A DNA stretch of 64,000 nt from Lachnospiraceae bacterium. GTDB lineage: Bacteria; Bacillota; Clostridia; Lachnospirales; Lachnospiraceae. Below the pieces are notes generated by a model. That model was not told the DNA's origin. It was given only the letters and a program-made list of their open reading frames with translations, and did not search any database. The stretch lies in contig JAFSDJ010000095.1 in the NCBI GenBank assembly GCA_017436305.1, positions 1-64,000 of the forward strand. Direction: 5' to 3'. Shown here one piece after another: positions 15,128-25,071 of this stretch (the first letter of the stretch is position 1; the number at the start of each line of letters is the position of its first letter). The translations under genes were made by a program, and so were the position numbers.

Positions 15128-16036
15128 ATGACATTACAGCAGTTAAGGTATGCAGTTGCCATTGCAGACCACAAATCCATGAATAAGGCAGCAGCAGAGC
15201 TATTTATTTCCCAGCCAAGCCTTTCCAATACCATAAAGGATTTAGAGAATGAAATTCATATTGAAATTTTCTCACGTTCCAACAGAGGAATTGTCATTAC
15301 ACCGGAAGGAGAGGAGTTTTTAGGATATGCCAGACAAATGTTAGACCACTATCGTCTGATTGAAGAAAGATATGTGGAAAATACAGTATCCAGGAAAAAG
15401 TTTAGTGTATCCATGCAGCACTACACCTTTGCGGTAGAGGCCTTTATTCAGATGGCAAAAAAATTTGACATGGAGGAATTTGAGTTTGCTGTTCATGAGA
15501 CAAAAACAAGTGAAGTTATTGAAAATGTACGGCTGAATAAAAGTGAGATAGGCATCCTTTACAGAAATGAATTTAATGAGAAATTCATAGACAAAATTTT
15601 AAGGGAAAATGACTTAGAGTTTATTCCTTTATTCGACTGCGAAATCTATGTGTATATGAGCAAAGGAAACCCACTGGCAAAGAAACCGGTTATTGATTTT
15701 GATGATTTACAGCACTATCCTTGTCTATCTTTTGAACAGGGAGATAATAATTCCTTCTATTTTGCAGAGGAAGTATTCAGTACTTATGACTATAGACAAA
15801 TTATTAAGGCTGACGATCGGGCTACTTTACTTAATCTGATGGTTGGGCTTAATGGTTATACGCTTTGTTCAGGCATTATTTGTGCGGAATTAAATGGAGA
15901 TGAGTATGCGGCAGTGCCTTTAAATACCAATGAGACCATGACCATAGGGTATATTAAACATAGAAGGATGCCACTTAGTGTGCTTGGGGAGAAGTATATT
16001 GAAGAGCTTATGAAATATAGAGAAAGAGTCCTGTAA
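15128..16036 (+). CDS. LysR-family transcriptional regulator, sulfur metabolism
   Basis: 302 residues. N-terminal winged HTH (MTLQQLRYAVAIADHKSMNKAAAELFISQPSLSNTIK...) and a C-terminal periplasmic-binding-protein-like effector domain from about residue 90. Start follows GAAGAGG. A possible sigma-A promoter, TTGCTA (15011) and TATACT (15035) 18 nt apart, precedes it. Its place directly after metY and cysK suggests it senses a sulfur metabolite such as O-acetylserine, as CysB/CysR-type regulators do; that is inference. Confidence 0.85.
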   Translation: MTLQQLRYAVAIADHKSMNKAAAELFISQPSLSNTIKDLENEIHIEIFSRSNRGIVITPEGEEFLGYARQMLDHYRLIEERYVENTVSRKKFSVSMQHYTFAVEAFIQMAKKFDMEEFEFAVHETKTSEVIENVRLNKSEIGILYRNEFNEKFIDKILRENDLEFIPLFDCEIYVYMSKGNPLAKKPVIDFDDLQHYPCLSFEQGDNNSFYFAEEVFSTYDYRQIIKADDRATLLNLMVGLNGYTLCSGIICAELNGDEYAAVPLNTNETMTIGYIKHRRMPLSVLGEKYIEELMKYRERVL

Positions 16037-16109
16037 ATTACATGAAAATATACACTGTAATATAATCACCAAAAAATTATAAAAACGGATAAAGGAGAGG
16101 AACAAGACT

Positions 16110-18056
16110 ATGAAACTATCATACGATTCATCAGAATTTGCAAAAAAATTTCATTACGATGGGAATGACTTAGGAGCCACCTACACAAAAGAGCAGACTA
16201 TTTTCAAAGTCTGGGCGCCTGTGGCGGGGGAGGTAACATTATGTCTCTACAAAGATGGCATAGAAGGAGACTGCATGGAAGAACACCCTATGGTGCAAAA
16301 AGACTATGGCATCTGGGATGTAAGCATTAAAAAAGACTTAGAAGGTATTTACTATACGTATAAAATTACAAACGGCGACACTACCTGTGAAACCCAGGAT
16401 ATTTACGGAAAAGCCTGCGGTGTCAACGGAAAGCGAACTATGGTAGTAGATTTAGAAAATACGAATCCGGAAGGCTGGCAGGAAGATTCCTTCCCAAATC
16501 GTGGAAAAATTACACCTGCTATTTACGAGCTCCACATAAAAGATTTTTCCAGTGACCCGCATAGTGGAGTTACAAAAGAACACAGGGGCAAATATCTGGC
16601 ATTTACTGAAGAAAAAACCACACTGGATAATAAGGGGGAAGTTCCTACATGTTTAAATTACTTAAAGGACTTGGGAATCACCTATGTACATTTACTTCCA
16701 ACCTTTGATTTTGGTTCTGTGGACGAAAGCAAGCCTTTAGATGATCAGTTCAACTGGGGGTATGATCCGGAAAATTACAATATACCGGAAGGTGGATATG
16801 CTACGGATGCAGCGGACGGACACGTACGTATCAAAGAGTTTAAACAAATGGTTCAGGCAATCCACAAAGCGGGCTTAGGTGTTGTTATGGATGTGGTTTA
16901 CAATCACACTTACAGTACAGATTCGGCTTTCCAGAAAACAGTACCGGATTACTATTACAGATTAGAAGAAGACGGAACCTTTTCCAATGGGTCCATCTGT
17001 GGAAATGATACAGCCAGTGAACGCTACATGTACCGGAAATTTATGATAGAGTCAGTGTGTTACTGGGCTAAAGAATATCATATTGACGGCTTTAGATTTG
17101 ACCTTATGGGCCTTCACGACACAGAAACCATGAATCAAATCAGAAAAGCATTAGATGAACTTCCAAATGGAAAAGAAATCCTTATGTACGGAGAACCATG
17201 GAGTGGCGGTCCTTCCCCAATGAGAGAAGGCAGTATCCCGGCACTAAAGAAAAATATTACAGAGCTTCATGAAAGAATTGCCATTTTCAACGACGATACG
17301 AGAGATGCCATAAAAGGAAGCGTTTTCTACGAAGAAAGACCGGGCTACATAAACGGGAAAACAGACCTTGGAGAGAAAATCCCATCCTGCGTACTTGCAT
17401 GGTGTGATGGAAAAGGTGGTTACATGCCCAAAAATCCGGGACAGATTATTTCCTATGTATCTGCCCATGACAATTTTACCTTGTGGGATAAATTAAATTA
17501 CACCTTATATGAAAAACCGGACTTTTACAAAGAGGATAAAGAAGTGCTAAAGCTTAACAAAATGGCAGCAGGAATTGTAAAGACTTGTCTTGGTACACCA
17601 TTTTTCCAGGCAGGAGAAGAATTTGCCAGAACCAAAAACGGCATTGGAGACTCTTACAAAACCGAATCAGCCATTAATCAGCTTGACTGGAACAGAGCCT
17701 GTGAGTACAAAGACCTAACAGATTATTACAAAGGCCTTCTTGCTATAAGAAAACATTTTCAGGCATTTACTTCAAAGGAAAGCAAAATTGTTAACAACTT
17801 CATTTTTGAAAATACCAATCCGGAAGAAGCCATTGTTTTTACCGTAAAAGGAACAGGGGCAGAAGAAGACTGGTGGGATGAGTTATTTATCATTTATCAA
17901 AATGAAGAAAAAGACAAAAACTTTAAATTAGCAGAAGGTAACTGGCAGCTGTTATGTGATGGCACAAGCTGTATTCCCAAAGGAATTAAATCCTTAGAAA
18001 AAGAGATTTTGGCAAAAGGGAAAGCTGTCACAATCCTTGGAAAAATAAAAAAATAA
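16110..18056 (+). CDS. pulA: type I pullulanase (GH13)
   Basis: 648 residues, ATG after AAAGGAGAGG. N-terminal CBM48-like domain (about 25-115), then a GH13 barrel with the pullulanase signature WGYDPENYNIPEGGYATD. Nucleophile Asp lies in DGFRFDLMG, acid/base Glu in MYGEPWSGG, third Asp in SAHDNFTLWD. It hydrolyses alpha-1,6 branches in glycogen, starch dextrins or pullulan. There is no signal peptide, so it acts in the cytoplasm. It stands alone between the sulfur genes and the flagellar operon. Confidence 0.92.
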   Translation: MKLSYDSSEFAKKFHYDGNDLGATYTKEQTIFKVWAPVAGEVTLCLYKDGIEGDCMEEHPMVQKDYGIWDVSIKKDLEGIYYTYKITNGDTTCETQDIYGKACGVNGKRTMVVDLENTNPEGWQEDSFPNRGKITPAIYELHIKDFSSDPHSGVTKEHRGKYLAFTEEKTTLDNKGEVPTCLNYLKDLGITYVHLLPTFDFGSVDESKPLDDQFNWGYDPENYNIPEGGYATDAADGHVRIKEFKQMVQAIHKAGLGVVMDVVYNHTYSTDSAFQKTVPDYYYRLEEDGTFSNGSICGNDTASERYMYRKFMIESVCYWAKEYHIDGFRFDLMGLHDTETMNQIRKALDELPNGKEILMYGEPWSGGPSPMREGSIPALKKNITELHERIAIFNDDTRDAIKGSVFYEERPGYINGKTDLGEKIPSCVLAWCDGKGGYMPKNPGQIISYVSAHDNFTLWDKLNYTLYEKPDFYKEDKEVLKLNKMAAGIVKTCLGTPFFQAGEEFARTKNGIGDSYKTESAINQLDWNRACEYKDLTDYYKGLLAIRKHFQAFTSKESKIVNNFIFENTNPEEAIVFTVKGTGAEEDWWDELFIIYQNEEKDKNFKLAEGNWQLLCDGTSCIPKGIKSLEKEILAKGKAVTILGKIKK

Positions 18057-18073
18057 AAATTTTCTTCAGATAC

Positions 18074-18100
18074 TAAAGAATTTTTTCAAATATCCGATAA
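18074..18100 (+). promoter_or_regulatory. sigma-28 (FliA/SigD) promoter of flgM
   Basis: TAAA (18074-18077), 15-nt spacer, TCCGATAA (18093-18100); the consensus is TAAA-N15-GCCGATAA. It is the entry point of the late flagellar genes. Confidence 0.88.
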
Positions 18101-18171
18101 TTTATATAACAGAAGCTTATTTGTTGTTGCCAAAACAGCAACAAACAATTCCACGGAAGGAGGAGACTATT

Positions 18172-18450
18172 ATGCGTATTGAAGCATATACTCAGGTACA
18201 ACAGGTATACAACACAGCAAAGACTCCGAAATCTTTTAAAATAAACGCTGAAAGTGTTCGTGACGCAGTTCAGATTTCCCAAATGGGTAAAGACATTCAG
18301 AATGCAAAGCAGGCAGTTGCAAGTACACCTGATGTAAGAGAAGAAATCGTAGCTCCTTTAAAAGCAAGTATTCAGAATGGCACATACAATGTGAGCAGTG
18401 AAAGCTTTGCTAATAAATTATTGGAGAAGTACGAGCAAATGCTGGGTTAA
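18172..18450 (+). CDS. flgM: anti-sigma-28 factor FlgM
   Basis: 92 residues from ATG 18172 after GGAAGGAGGAGA. Unfolded N-terminal half and a conserved C-terminal sigma-binding helix region (DVREEIVAPLKASIQNGTYNVSSESFANKLLEKY). FlgM holds sigma-28 inactive until the hook is complete and FlgM is exported. It is expressed from a sigma-28 promoter, giving feedback, and is followed by a terminator before flgN. Confidence 0.92.
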   Translation: MRIEAYTQVQQVYNTAKTPKSFKINAESVRDAVQISQMGKDIQNAKQAVASTPDVREEIVAPLKASIQNGTYNVSSESFANKLLEKYEQMLG

Positions 18451-18474
18451 TTTTACAAGGATGTTGAATTAACC

Positions 18475-18516
18475 CAGGTGTTTGCATGATTAATTTGTGC
18501 AGACACCTGTTTTTTG
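18475..18516 (+). terminator. terminator between flgM and flgN
   Basis: CAGGTGTTTGCA (18475-18486) pairs with TGCAGACACCTG (18498-18509) with one wobble, then TTTTTT. It should set flgM expression above that of the genes behind it; no separate promoter for flgN was seen, so readthrough is implied. Confidence 0.85.
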
Positions 18517-18572
18517 TTCCTACGAAGAAACAAAAACAAATCACAATCAGCAGAAGAAAAGAGGTATTATCT

Positions 18573-19091
18573 GTGGCAAGTTTAATGGAAAATTTAATGG
18601 ATGTGTTGGAACAGGAGCAGGTAGTGTATGAAGAACTTCTACAGTTGTCCATGAAAAAGACACCAATTCTCATTAAAGGAGACACAGAAGCATTACAGAA
18701 AATCACGGATGAAGAGCAAGTCATCATTGACAAAGTCAATCACTTAGACAAAACAAGACAAGAAGTGATGAAGGATGTTGCTAACGTAATTAACAAGGAT
18801 GTTGAGACACTGAAAATCGGTCATCTGATTCAAATGTTAGACAAACGCCCGCAAGAGCAGAAAAGACTGTCATACATCAATGATAAATTGAAGGAAACAG
18901 TTGAGAAAATGCGCAGGGTAAACGAGCAGAATAAAGCACTTATCGAAAGCTCATTAGAAATGGTAGCATTTGATATTAATTTGTTGCAAAGCCTAAGAAG
19001 GGCACCGGAAACAGCCAATTATAACAAAGGCGCATTAAACGCAGGAAATGTTATGAGCCCGCAGGCAGGAAAATTTGACGCAAAACAGTAA
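18573..19091 (+). CDS. flgN: flagellar chaperone FlgN
   Basis: 172 residues from a GTG start at 18573 (VASLMENLMDVLEQEQVVYE), chosen because AGAGG precedes it and longer in-frame starts fall inside the terminator. Helical coiled-coil protein of FlgN type. It is the export chaperone for hook-filament junction proteins FlgK and FlgL, which are encoded next. Confidence 0.82.
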   Translation: MASLMENLMDVLEQEQVVYEELLQLSMKKTPILIKGDTEALQKITDEEQVIIDKVNHLDKTRQEVMKDVANVINKDVETLKIGHLIQMLDKRPQEQKRLSYINDKLKETVEKMRRVNEQNKALIESSLEMVAFDINLLQSLRRAPETANYNKGALNAGNVMSPQAGKFDAKQ

Positions 19092-19111
19092 GAAAGCAGA
19101 GGGAAACATCT

Positions 19112-20734
19112 ATGGGAATTATGGGAAGTTTATATATAGGAGCATCCGGTTTACAGACTAGTCAGAATGCACTGAACACCGTGGCACATAATCTTGCTAA
19201 TGCCAATACCTCAGGCTATACAAGACAACAGATTTTGTTAAATGACAAAGTCTACAATACCATATCTGTAAACTTTAAAGCTATATCAAGTCAGCAGACC
19301 GGACTAGGCGTTACCTATGCACAGGTAAGGCAGGTTCGGGACTATTTTTTAGATCAGACTTATCGGAAGCAATCTGGAAGATGTGCTTTTTATGAAGTAT
19401 CCTATAATGCCATAAATGAGATAGAAACATTGCTTAGAGAGCTTGAAGGTGAAGCATTTAAGGATTCTTTGGATAACTTATGGGTTTCCATTCAGGAGCT
19501 TGCAAAGGATCCAAGTAGTGCAGTTACACAAGGTACATTGGTGCAGTGTGCTTCGCAATTTATATCCAAGGCTCAGGCTGTAAGTGTGGGCTTATGTGAT
19601 TATCAGGATAATCTGAATCTTCAGGTACAGGCAGATGTTACCAGAATCAATGAAATCGGCAAACAAATTTATAGTTTAAATAATGAAATTTTGAATATAG
19701 AGGTTGGTGGCTTTGAGTCGGCAAACGATTTAAAGGATACTAGAAATGCCCTTTTGGATGAACTGAGCGGGTTGGTAAACATCTCTTATGAATATGATGT
19801 AGACGGCTGTGCTATGGTTAAAGTAGAAGGTCATACTTTTGTAAACAGGGCAATGTCCTATGATATTGCAGTAACGCAGGATTCTACTACCGGTTTTTAT
19901 ACACCATACTGGGTATTTGATGCGAAGAAAACAGAATTACCCGATGGTACTATAGGCTGGGATACTACCGGAGCAGAAGTTTTTAATCTTAAGAGAACCA
20001 TTTCCAGTGAGTTGGATACAGACGTTGGTGGATTAAAGGCAAAGATGTTGGCAAGAGGTGACCGTCGGGCTAATTATACAGATTTAAATCCGGACACGTA
20101 CAACGATCTTGTATCCCAGTCGGTTATTATGAATATGCAGGCGGAGTTTGATAATCTGATTCATAATATTGTAACAAAAATCAATCAGGTTTTTGCAGAT
20201 GCATCCGATGCTGCTACCGGATATTTAATGGACGGCGCTAATCCTCTCCGCTTATTTGAAAAGAAAGCACACGAGGGCTATTTTGAAGATTTGACGCCGG
20301 GCATGGAAGACACACTGTATACAGTTGAAAATCTTGTTGTGAATCCGGACCTGGTAAAAGCACCTACCAAGATGGGACTCATTAAACCGGATGGTTCTGT
20401 TGATCACGATTTAGCAAACGCTTTAAATGCTGCATTTGATGAAGAAGCCTATGTTTTAAATCCAAATGTGACAAGTAAAGCCAATTTTCTTGGCTACTAT
20501 GACAATATGGTAAGTCAGATTGCTAACCTTGGATATGTATTTAACAGTGTTTATGAAAGTCAGATTACAACTGTTAATTCTACAGAAGAAGCAAGACAAC
20601 AGATAGTTGGAGTTTCTGAGGAAGAAGAGCTTACAAGCCTTATCAGATTCCAAAATGCTTATAATGCATCAAGTCGTTACATAAACGTAGTAGATGAACT
20701 TTTAGAACATATTATTAATACACTGGGAATGTAA
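19112..20734 (+). CDS. flgK: flagellar hook-associated protein FlgK (copy 1)
   Basis: 540 residues. N-terminal rod/hook signature MGSLYIGASGLQTSQNALNTVAHNLANANTSGY (shown in parts: LYIGASGLQ, ANANTSGYTRQQ) and C-terminal EEEELTSLIRFQNAYNASSRYINVVDELLEHIINTLGM-type helix. It forms the first hook-filament junction ring. It is shorter than the second FlgK directly downstream, with a different central domain; two adjacent flgK genes are a feature of this gene cluster. Confidence 0.92.
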   Translation: MGIMGSLYIGASGLQTSQNALNTVAHNLANANTSGYTRQQILLNDKVYNTISVNFKAISSQQTGLGVTYAQVRQVRDYFLDQTYRKQSGRCAFYEVSYNAINEIETLLRELEGEAFKDSLDNLWVSIQELAKDPSSAVTQGTLVQCASQFISKAQAVSVGLCDYQDNLNLQVQADVTRINEIGKQIYSLNNEILNIEVGGFESANDLKDTRNALLDELSGLVNISYEYDVDGCAMVKVEGHTFVNRAMSYDIAVTQDSTTGFYTPYWVFDAKKTELPDGTIGWDTTGAEVFNLKRTISSELDTDVGGLKAKMLARGDRRANYTDLNPDTYNDLVSQSVIMNMQAEFDNLIHNIVTKINQVFADASDAATGYLMDGANPLRLFEKKAHEGYFEDLTPGMEDTLYTVENLVVNPDLVKAPTKMGLIKPDGSVDHDLANALNAAFDEEAYVLNPNVTSKANFLGYYDNMVSQIANLGYVFNSVYESQITTVNSTEEARQQIVGVSEEEELTSLIRFQNAYNASSRYINVVDELLEHIINTLGM

Positions 20735-20747
20735 AGGAGGAATTAAA

Positions 20748-22643
20748 ATGCCATCACAATTTTTCGGATTAAATATTGCATATACAGGTCTTTTAGCCTC
20801 CAATGCAGCACTAAATACAACATCAAACAATATTTCCAATGCTACTACAGAGGGTTATTCCCGACAGATAGTAAATCAGTCGGCATCTCTTGCACTTAGA
20901 ACTTATACTACTTATGGATGTGCAGGTTCTGGTGTAGATGTGAATTCCATCGACAGAGTAAGAGATGTATTTTATGATTTTAAATATTGGAATAATAATT
21001 CCAACGTTGGAAAATTTTCTATTTTAGATGAATATACTTCCCAGATTGAAGACTATTTTAAAGATGATGAAACCACAGAAGGTTTCAATACGATTTTTGA
21101 TAAAATGGTTTCAAACCTTCAGGAACTGAAAAAGAACGCAGGAGATGTTCCTACGAAGCAGCAGTTTGTAGGTAGTGCGGAAGGTCTTACATATTATTTT
21201 AATACAATGGCAGAAAATTTAGAAAAGCTTCAGCTTGAGATTAATACACAGATTCAGAATAAAATAGACATGATTAATTCCTATGCAGCTGAAATTGCTT
21301 CCCTAAATAAACAGATTAACGTAATCGAATTAACCGGAATTACGGCCAATGAATTAAGGGATAAAAGAGACAGCATCCTTGATGAGTTATCTTTAATTGT
21401 AGATGTGGAAACAGAAGAAATTCCCATCAGAGATTCCAATAACCTGGATAGAGAAACAGGAGGTAACCGCTATATCGTAAAGATTGCAGGAGGTCAGAAA
21501 CTGGTAGATACTAACGAATATTATGAGCTTGTATGCGAAGCTAAGGAAAGTTACGAGACAGTCAATCAGTCAGACGCAGTGGGACTTTATGATATTTATT
21601 TTAGAGACGGAAGAAGCTTTAACATATACAGTAGTGTTGTTGGAGGGGAATTAAAAGGTCTTATTGAAATGCGAGACGGAAACAATGGTGAGAATTTTAC
21701 AGGAACTGTAGAAAATGTATATTCCGGCACCCTTCCAAGCGGTGATACGCGCACTATGATAGATGTTTCTATTACAGCAGATTATTTAAAGGATTTAAAT
21801 GCCTGCATTTTATCTCCTGCCGGTGGTGTTATTACTCTTGGAAATGAAGTGTATTGTTATGATAAATTCAGCGTTACCTATGATGCAAATGGTGAAATTG
21901 AAAAATATACCTTTGTAATCAGCAATGACCCAAATAAAAACTATAAACAGCCGGATATAGGACGAATAGGAAAAGATGCCACCGTTGGAAAATCGGTGGA
22001 CTATCAGGGGATTCCGTATTATCAGGAACAGTTAAATGAGTGGGTTCGTATTTTTGCAGAAGCGTTTAATAAAATCGCCACGACACCTGGTGCAGAAGAT
22101 GGTGAGGGAAATCCGGCAGATATTTTCTTTCAGGCAGATAAACCGGGGGATACTACCCAGTACCATTTTGATGCTTCGGAAGGCATTACAGCAGGTTCCG
22201 TTCTTTATAGTACGGATGACAGCTACTTTTTGCTAACTGCCAAGAATTTTGCTGTATCCAACCGAATTGTAGAAAATGCAAATTTATTTGCAACACATAC
22301 AACCATAGGCGCAGGCCAGGACAAATACGACATTGTAGACAGTCTTATTAAAATGCAGGAAGATACAGGTGTAGCGGAATTTAGAGGTGCATCAGCAGGA
22401 GAATTTTTACAGTGTGTTTTGGCAGACGTTGCTTTAAATGCAAATGATGCCATTACATTCCATAATAACTACACGGGAATACAGTCTTCCATTGAAAACC
22501 AGAGAACTTCCATAAGCGGTGTGGATAGTGATGAAGAAGCGGTAAATTTAGTAAAATACCAACATGCTTATAATTTGGCTTCTCAGGTTGTTCAGGTGTT
22601 AACTGAAGTATATGACAGACTGATTTTACAGACAGGTGTATAG
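20748..22643 (+). CDS. flgK: flagellar hook-associated protein FlgK (copy 2)
   Basis: 631 residues, AAAGGAGG before the ATG. N-terminal FGLNIAYTGLLASNAALNTT then NNISNATTEGYSRQ; C-terminal DSDEEAVNLVKYQHAYNLAS and a final helix ending LILQTGV. Same end domains as the neighbouring FlgK but a larger variable middle. It is a junction-ring protein. Duplication followed by divergence is likely; the two may form a mixed junction or be used in different filaments. Confidence 0.92.
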   Translation: MPSQFFGLNIAYTGLLASNAALNTTSNNISNATTEGYSRQIVNQSASLALRTYTTYGCAGSGVDVNSIDRVRDVFYDFKYWNNNSNVGKFSILDEYTSQIEDYFKDDETTEGFNTIFDKMVSNLQELKKNAGDVPTKQQFVGSAEGLTYYFNTMAENLEKLQLEINTQIQNKIDMINSYAAEIASLNKQINVIELTGITANELRDKRDSILDELSLIVDVETEEIPIRDSNNLDRETGGNRYIVKIAGGQKLVDTNEYYELVCEAKESYETVNQSDAVGLYDIYFRDGRSFNIYSSVVGGELKGLIEMRDGNNGENFTGTVENVYSGTLPSGDTRTMIDVSITADYLKDLNACILSPAGGVITLGNEVYCYDKFSVTYDANGEIEKYTFVISNDPNKNYKQPDIGRIGKDATVGKSVDYQGIPYYQEQLNEWVRIFAEAFNKIATTPGAEDGEGNPADIFFQADKPGDTTQYHFDASEGITAGSVLYSTDDSYFLLTAKNFAVSNRIVENANLFATHTTIGAGQDKYDIVDSLIKMQEDTGVAEFRGASAGEFLQCVLADVALNANDAITFHNNYTGIQSSIENQRTSISGVDSDEEAVNLVKYQHAYNLASQVVQVLTEVYDRLILQTGV

Positions 22644-22654
22644 GAGGTTGTAAT

Positions 22655-24202
22655 ATGCGTATTACCAATAAAATTATACAAAACAATTCCATTACCAATA
22701 TTAATAGATGTAAAGAGTTGGAAAATAAGTTAAATACTATGATGGCTACGGAAAAGAAAATCACAAGACCAAGTGATGATCCTGTTATTGCCATTCGTGC
22801 TCTTCGTCTTCATACAAACTTGACCAAGGTTGGACAGTATCATGAAAAAAACGTAATTGATGCAAGAGCCTGGTTAAAGATTACAGAAGATGCGGTAGAG
22901 AATACAGTAGATGTTATTTCGGATATGTACGAACAGTGCACTGCCGGCTCCAAAGGGTCTTTAAAAGCAGATGACCGATCAAAAATATTAGAAAATTTAA
23001 AAGCACTTAGAGATGAAGTATATGCTACCGGAAACTCAGATTATGCAGGACGTTATGTATTTAGCGGTTACCGTACGGATACCACTTTAACATTTAAAGG
23101 CGATACTGTTAAAAATTATTTCATTACGGAACAGCTTACAGTAGGCTCTTTAGAAAGCATTACATATGTGGATTCCAAGGATTTAAACAGGATAACAAGT
23201 GTAAATGCTACAACTATTACCACAATAGAGCAGGATATTACTTCAAATGAGATATATAGATTACGGTTAGCATATTCTAACTGTTCAAATGGAGTACTGC
23301 CTACTATTAGTTACCTGGATTCTACCGGAACACAGCAAAGTATAACAGTGGGTGCGGCAGATGTGGTATCTGTTTATAGTACATCACCTAACCCTTATCT
23401 GGCGGCAGAATCTTCTGCTAATGGAGTTGTATTTATTCCGGAGACAGGAGAGCTTATTTTAAGCGAATCTGTATATAATACATTAATGGGTCTGAGAGAT
23501 GAGGGAAGTACACAGGAAATTAATGAAGGAGAAATTCGTGTTACTTATGAAAAAACTAACTGGAACAGCAATGAATTAAGACCGGAACATTATTTTGCAT
23601 GTACCAGTACAGATGATGGTATTGTATACAATGGAGACTTTTTAACAAATCTACCAACTGATACTGACGGACAGATTATAAATTACGACGTAGGTATGAA
23701 TCAGACAATTCGTGTTAATACAGTAGCAAATGATGTATATACACCGGACGTGGGACGCGATGTAGATGATTTGATCACGATTACGGAACAGGTTATCGAA
23801 ATGGAAGAAATTAAAAACAAGTTAGAAACCATGATTACTAATGAAACCGATGAAACCGTAAAAGCTAAGCTTCAGGAAAAGTTGGATGCAGTGGATAAGG
23901 CGTTCTCTCTTATGCAGGATAAAATGCAGAAGATGTTTGAACATGGCATTACTAAAATGCAGGGGTATCTGGACATTGCAAACTTAGCGCTCACTCAGGT
24001 GGGAAGCCGTGGAGCAAGACTTGATTTAATTGAAAACCGACTTTCTTCTCAAAAGACAACATTTGAAACACTGACCTCTGAAAACGAAGATGCAGATGCG
24101 GAAATTGTTGCAGTACAGTTAGCAAGCGCCCAGTTTTCTTATGAAGCTGCTTTAATGGCAACAAGTAAGATTACACAGACTTCACTTTTGAATTATTTAT
24201 AG
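22655..24202 (+). CDS. flgL: flagellar hook-associated protein FlgL
   Basis: 515 residues, start after AGGAGG. N-terminal MRITNKIIQNNSITNINRCK and KKITRPSDDPVIAIRAL are flagellin-like ends of HAP3; the C-terminal end has QLASAQFSYEAALMATSKITQTSLLNYL (shown in part: AALMATSKITQTSLLNYL). It links FlgK to the filament. It is longer than the usual ~300 residues, with an inserted central domain (about 130-360). Confidence 0.92.
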   Translation: MRITNKIIQNNSITNINRCKELENKLNTMMATEKKITRPSDDPVIAIRALRLHTNLTKVGQYHEKNVIDARAWLKITEDAVENTVDVISDMYEQCTAGSKGSLKADDRSKILENLKALRDEVYATGNSDYAGRYVFSGYRTDTTLTFKGDTVKNYFITEQLTVGSLESITYVDSKDLNRITSVNATTITTIEQDITSNEIYRLRLAYSNCSNGVLPTISYLDSTGTQQSITVGAADVVSVYSTSPNPYLAAESSANGVVFIPETGELILSESVYNTLMGLRDEGSTQEINEGEIRVTYEKTNWNSNELRPEHYFACTSTDDGIVYNGDFLTNLPTDTDGQIINYDVGMNQTIRVNTVANDVYTPDVGRDVDDLITITEQVIEMEEIKNKLETMITNETDETVKAKLQEKLDAVDKAFSLMQDKMQKMFEHGITKMQGYLDIANLALTQVGSRGARLDLIENRLSSQKTTFETLTSENEDADAEIVAVQLASAQFSYEAALMATSKITQTSLLNYL

Positions 24203-24240
24203 CTTTGAACAATAATAATAAAAGAAAGGACAGGGTGCGT

Positions 24241-24699
24241 ATGGAAATTAATACAAAGAATTTTGGCTTTATTAATATCGAAGAAGAAAAAATCATACAT
24301 TTTACAGGTGGTATTATTGGATTTCCGGAACTTACTGATTTTTCTCTGATACATGATGTGGAACAGGAAGCAGGAAACAGTATTCAATGGCTACAATCTA
24401 TGCAGGAGCCTGCATTTGCTTTAACGGTAGTGGACCCGCTTCTGATTTTGCCCCAGTATAATCCACAGATAGAAGATGAATTGTTAACTCCTCTTGGTGA
24501 ACTAAATGAAGATAACATGTTAGTATTGATTACTATTACTGTTCCCTCAGATATTACAAAAATGACAGTGAATTTAAGAGGCCCTATTGTTATAAATACG
24601 GACAACAAAAAAGCATGTCAGGTAATTGCTGAAGGAGAGGGTTATGCTGTAAAATACCCGGTTTATGAATTGCTGAAAGCAAGGAAGGCGGGTGAGTAA
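24241..24699 (+). CDS. fliW: flagellar assembly factor / CsrA antagonist FliW
   Basis: 152 residues from ATG 24241 after GGACAGGGTG. Family features: the opening NTKNFGFINIEEEKIIHFTGGI..., then GFPELTDFSLI and a VDPLLILP segment. FliW binds either flagellin or CsrA; when flagellin accumulates, CsrA is freed to repress flagellin translation. It is followed 2 nt later by csrA, supporting the pair. Confidence 0.94.
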   Translation: MEINTKNFGFINIEEEKIIHFTGGIIGFPELTDFSLIHDVEQEAGNSIQWLQSMQEPAFALTVVDPLLILPQYNPQIEDELLTPLGELNEDNMLVLITITVPSDITKMTVNLRGPIVINTDNKKACQVIAEGEGYAVKYPVYELLKARKAGE

Positions 24700-24700
24700 T

Positions 24701-24916
24701 ATGTTGGCGTTATCAAGAAAGAAAAATGAAGCTTTAGTTCTTAATAATAATATTGAAGTTACCGTTTTAGAAATAAAAGGTGACCAGGTAAAGCTTGGTA
24801 TTACTGCACCAAAAGAAGTTCCAGTATACAGAAAAGAAGTATATGTGCAGATTCAGGAAGCTAATAAAGAAGCAGGAAGTGCAGAAGGATTAAATGCATT
24901 AAAGGATTTGTTTTGA
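24701..24916 (+). CDS. csrA: carbon storage regulator CsrA
   Basis: 71 residues from ATG 24701, the canonical MLALSRKKNEALVLNN start; GGAAGGCGGGTG precedes it at the fliW end. RNA-binding regulator that recognises GGA in hairpin loops or ribosome sites. In this cluster the likely target is flagellin mRNA, whose leader shows such motifs at 37800-37830. Confidence 0.96.
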   Translation: MLALSRKKNEALVLNNNIEVTVLEIKGDQVKLGITAPKEVPVYRKEVYVQIQEANKEAGSAEGLNALKDLF

Positions 24917-24954
24917 TTAAAACAGAAATTCAATAGAAAATTACGGGAAAAGAG

Positions 24955-24993
24955 GGAAAATGTTTAGAAAAAGTGTAAACATTTTCCTTTTTT
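24955..24993 (+). terminator. terminator after csrA
   Basis: GGAAAATGTTTA (24955-24966) pairs perfectly with TAAACATTTTCC (24976-24987), followed by TTTTTT. The downstream arm contains the TAAA box of the next sigma-28 promoter. Confidence 0.88.
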
Positions 24994-25003
24994 GTACCGA
25001 TAT
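24976..25003 (+). promoter_or_regulatory. sigma-28 promoter of flaG-fliD-fliS, nested in the csrA terminator
   Basis: TAAA (24976-24979), 16-nt spacer, ACCGATAT (24996-25003). The -35 box lies in the 3' arm of the terminator stem and the spacer holds its T-run. Confidence 0.75.
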
Positions 25004-25071
25004 ATACTCTAAGAAACGTATACACAGCTTGCGGATTTAACAAAAGCAAATATCACACGGAGGTGAATAAA

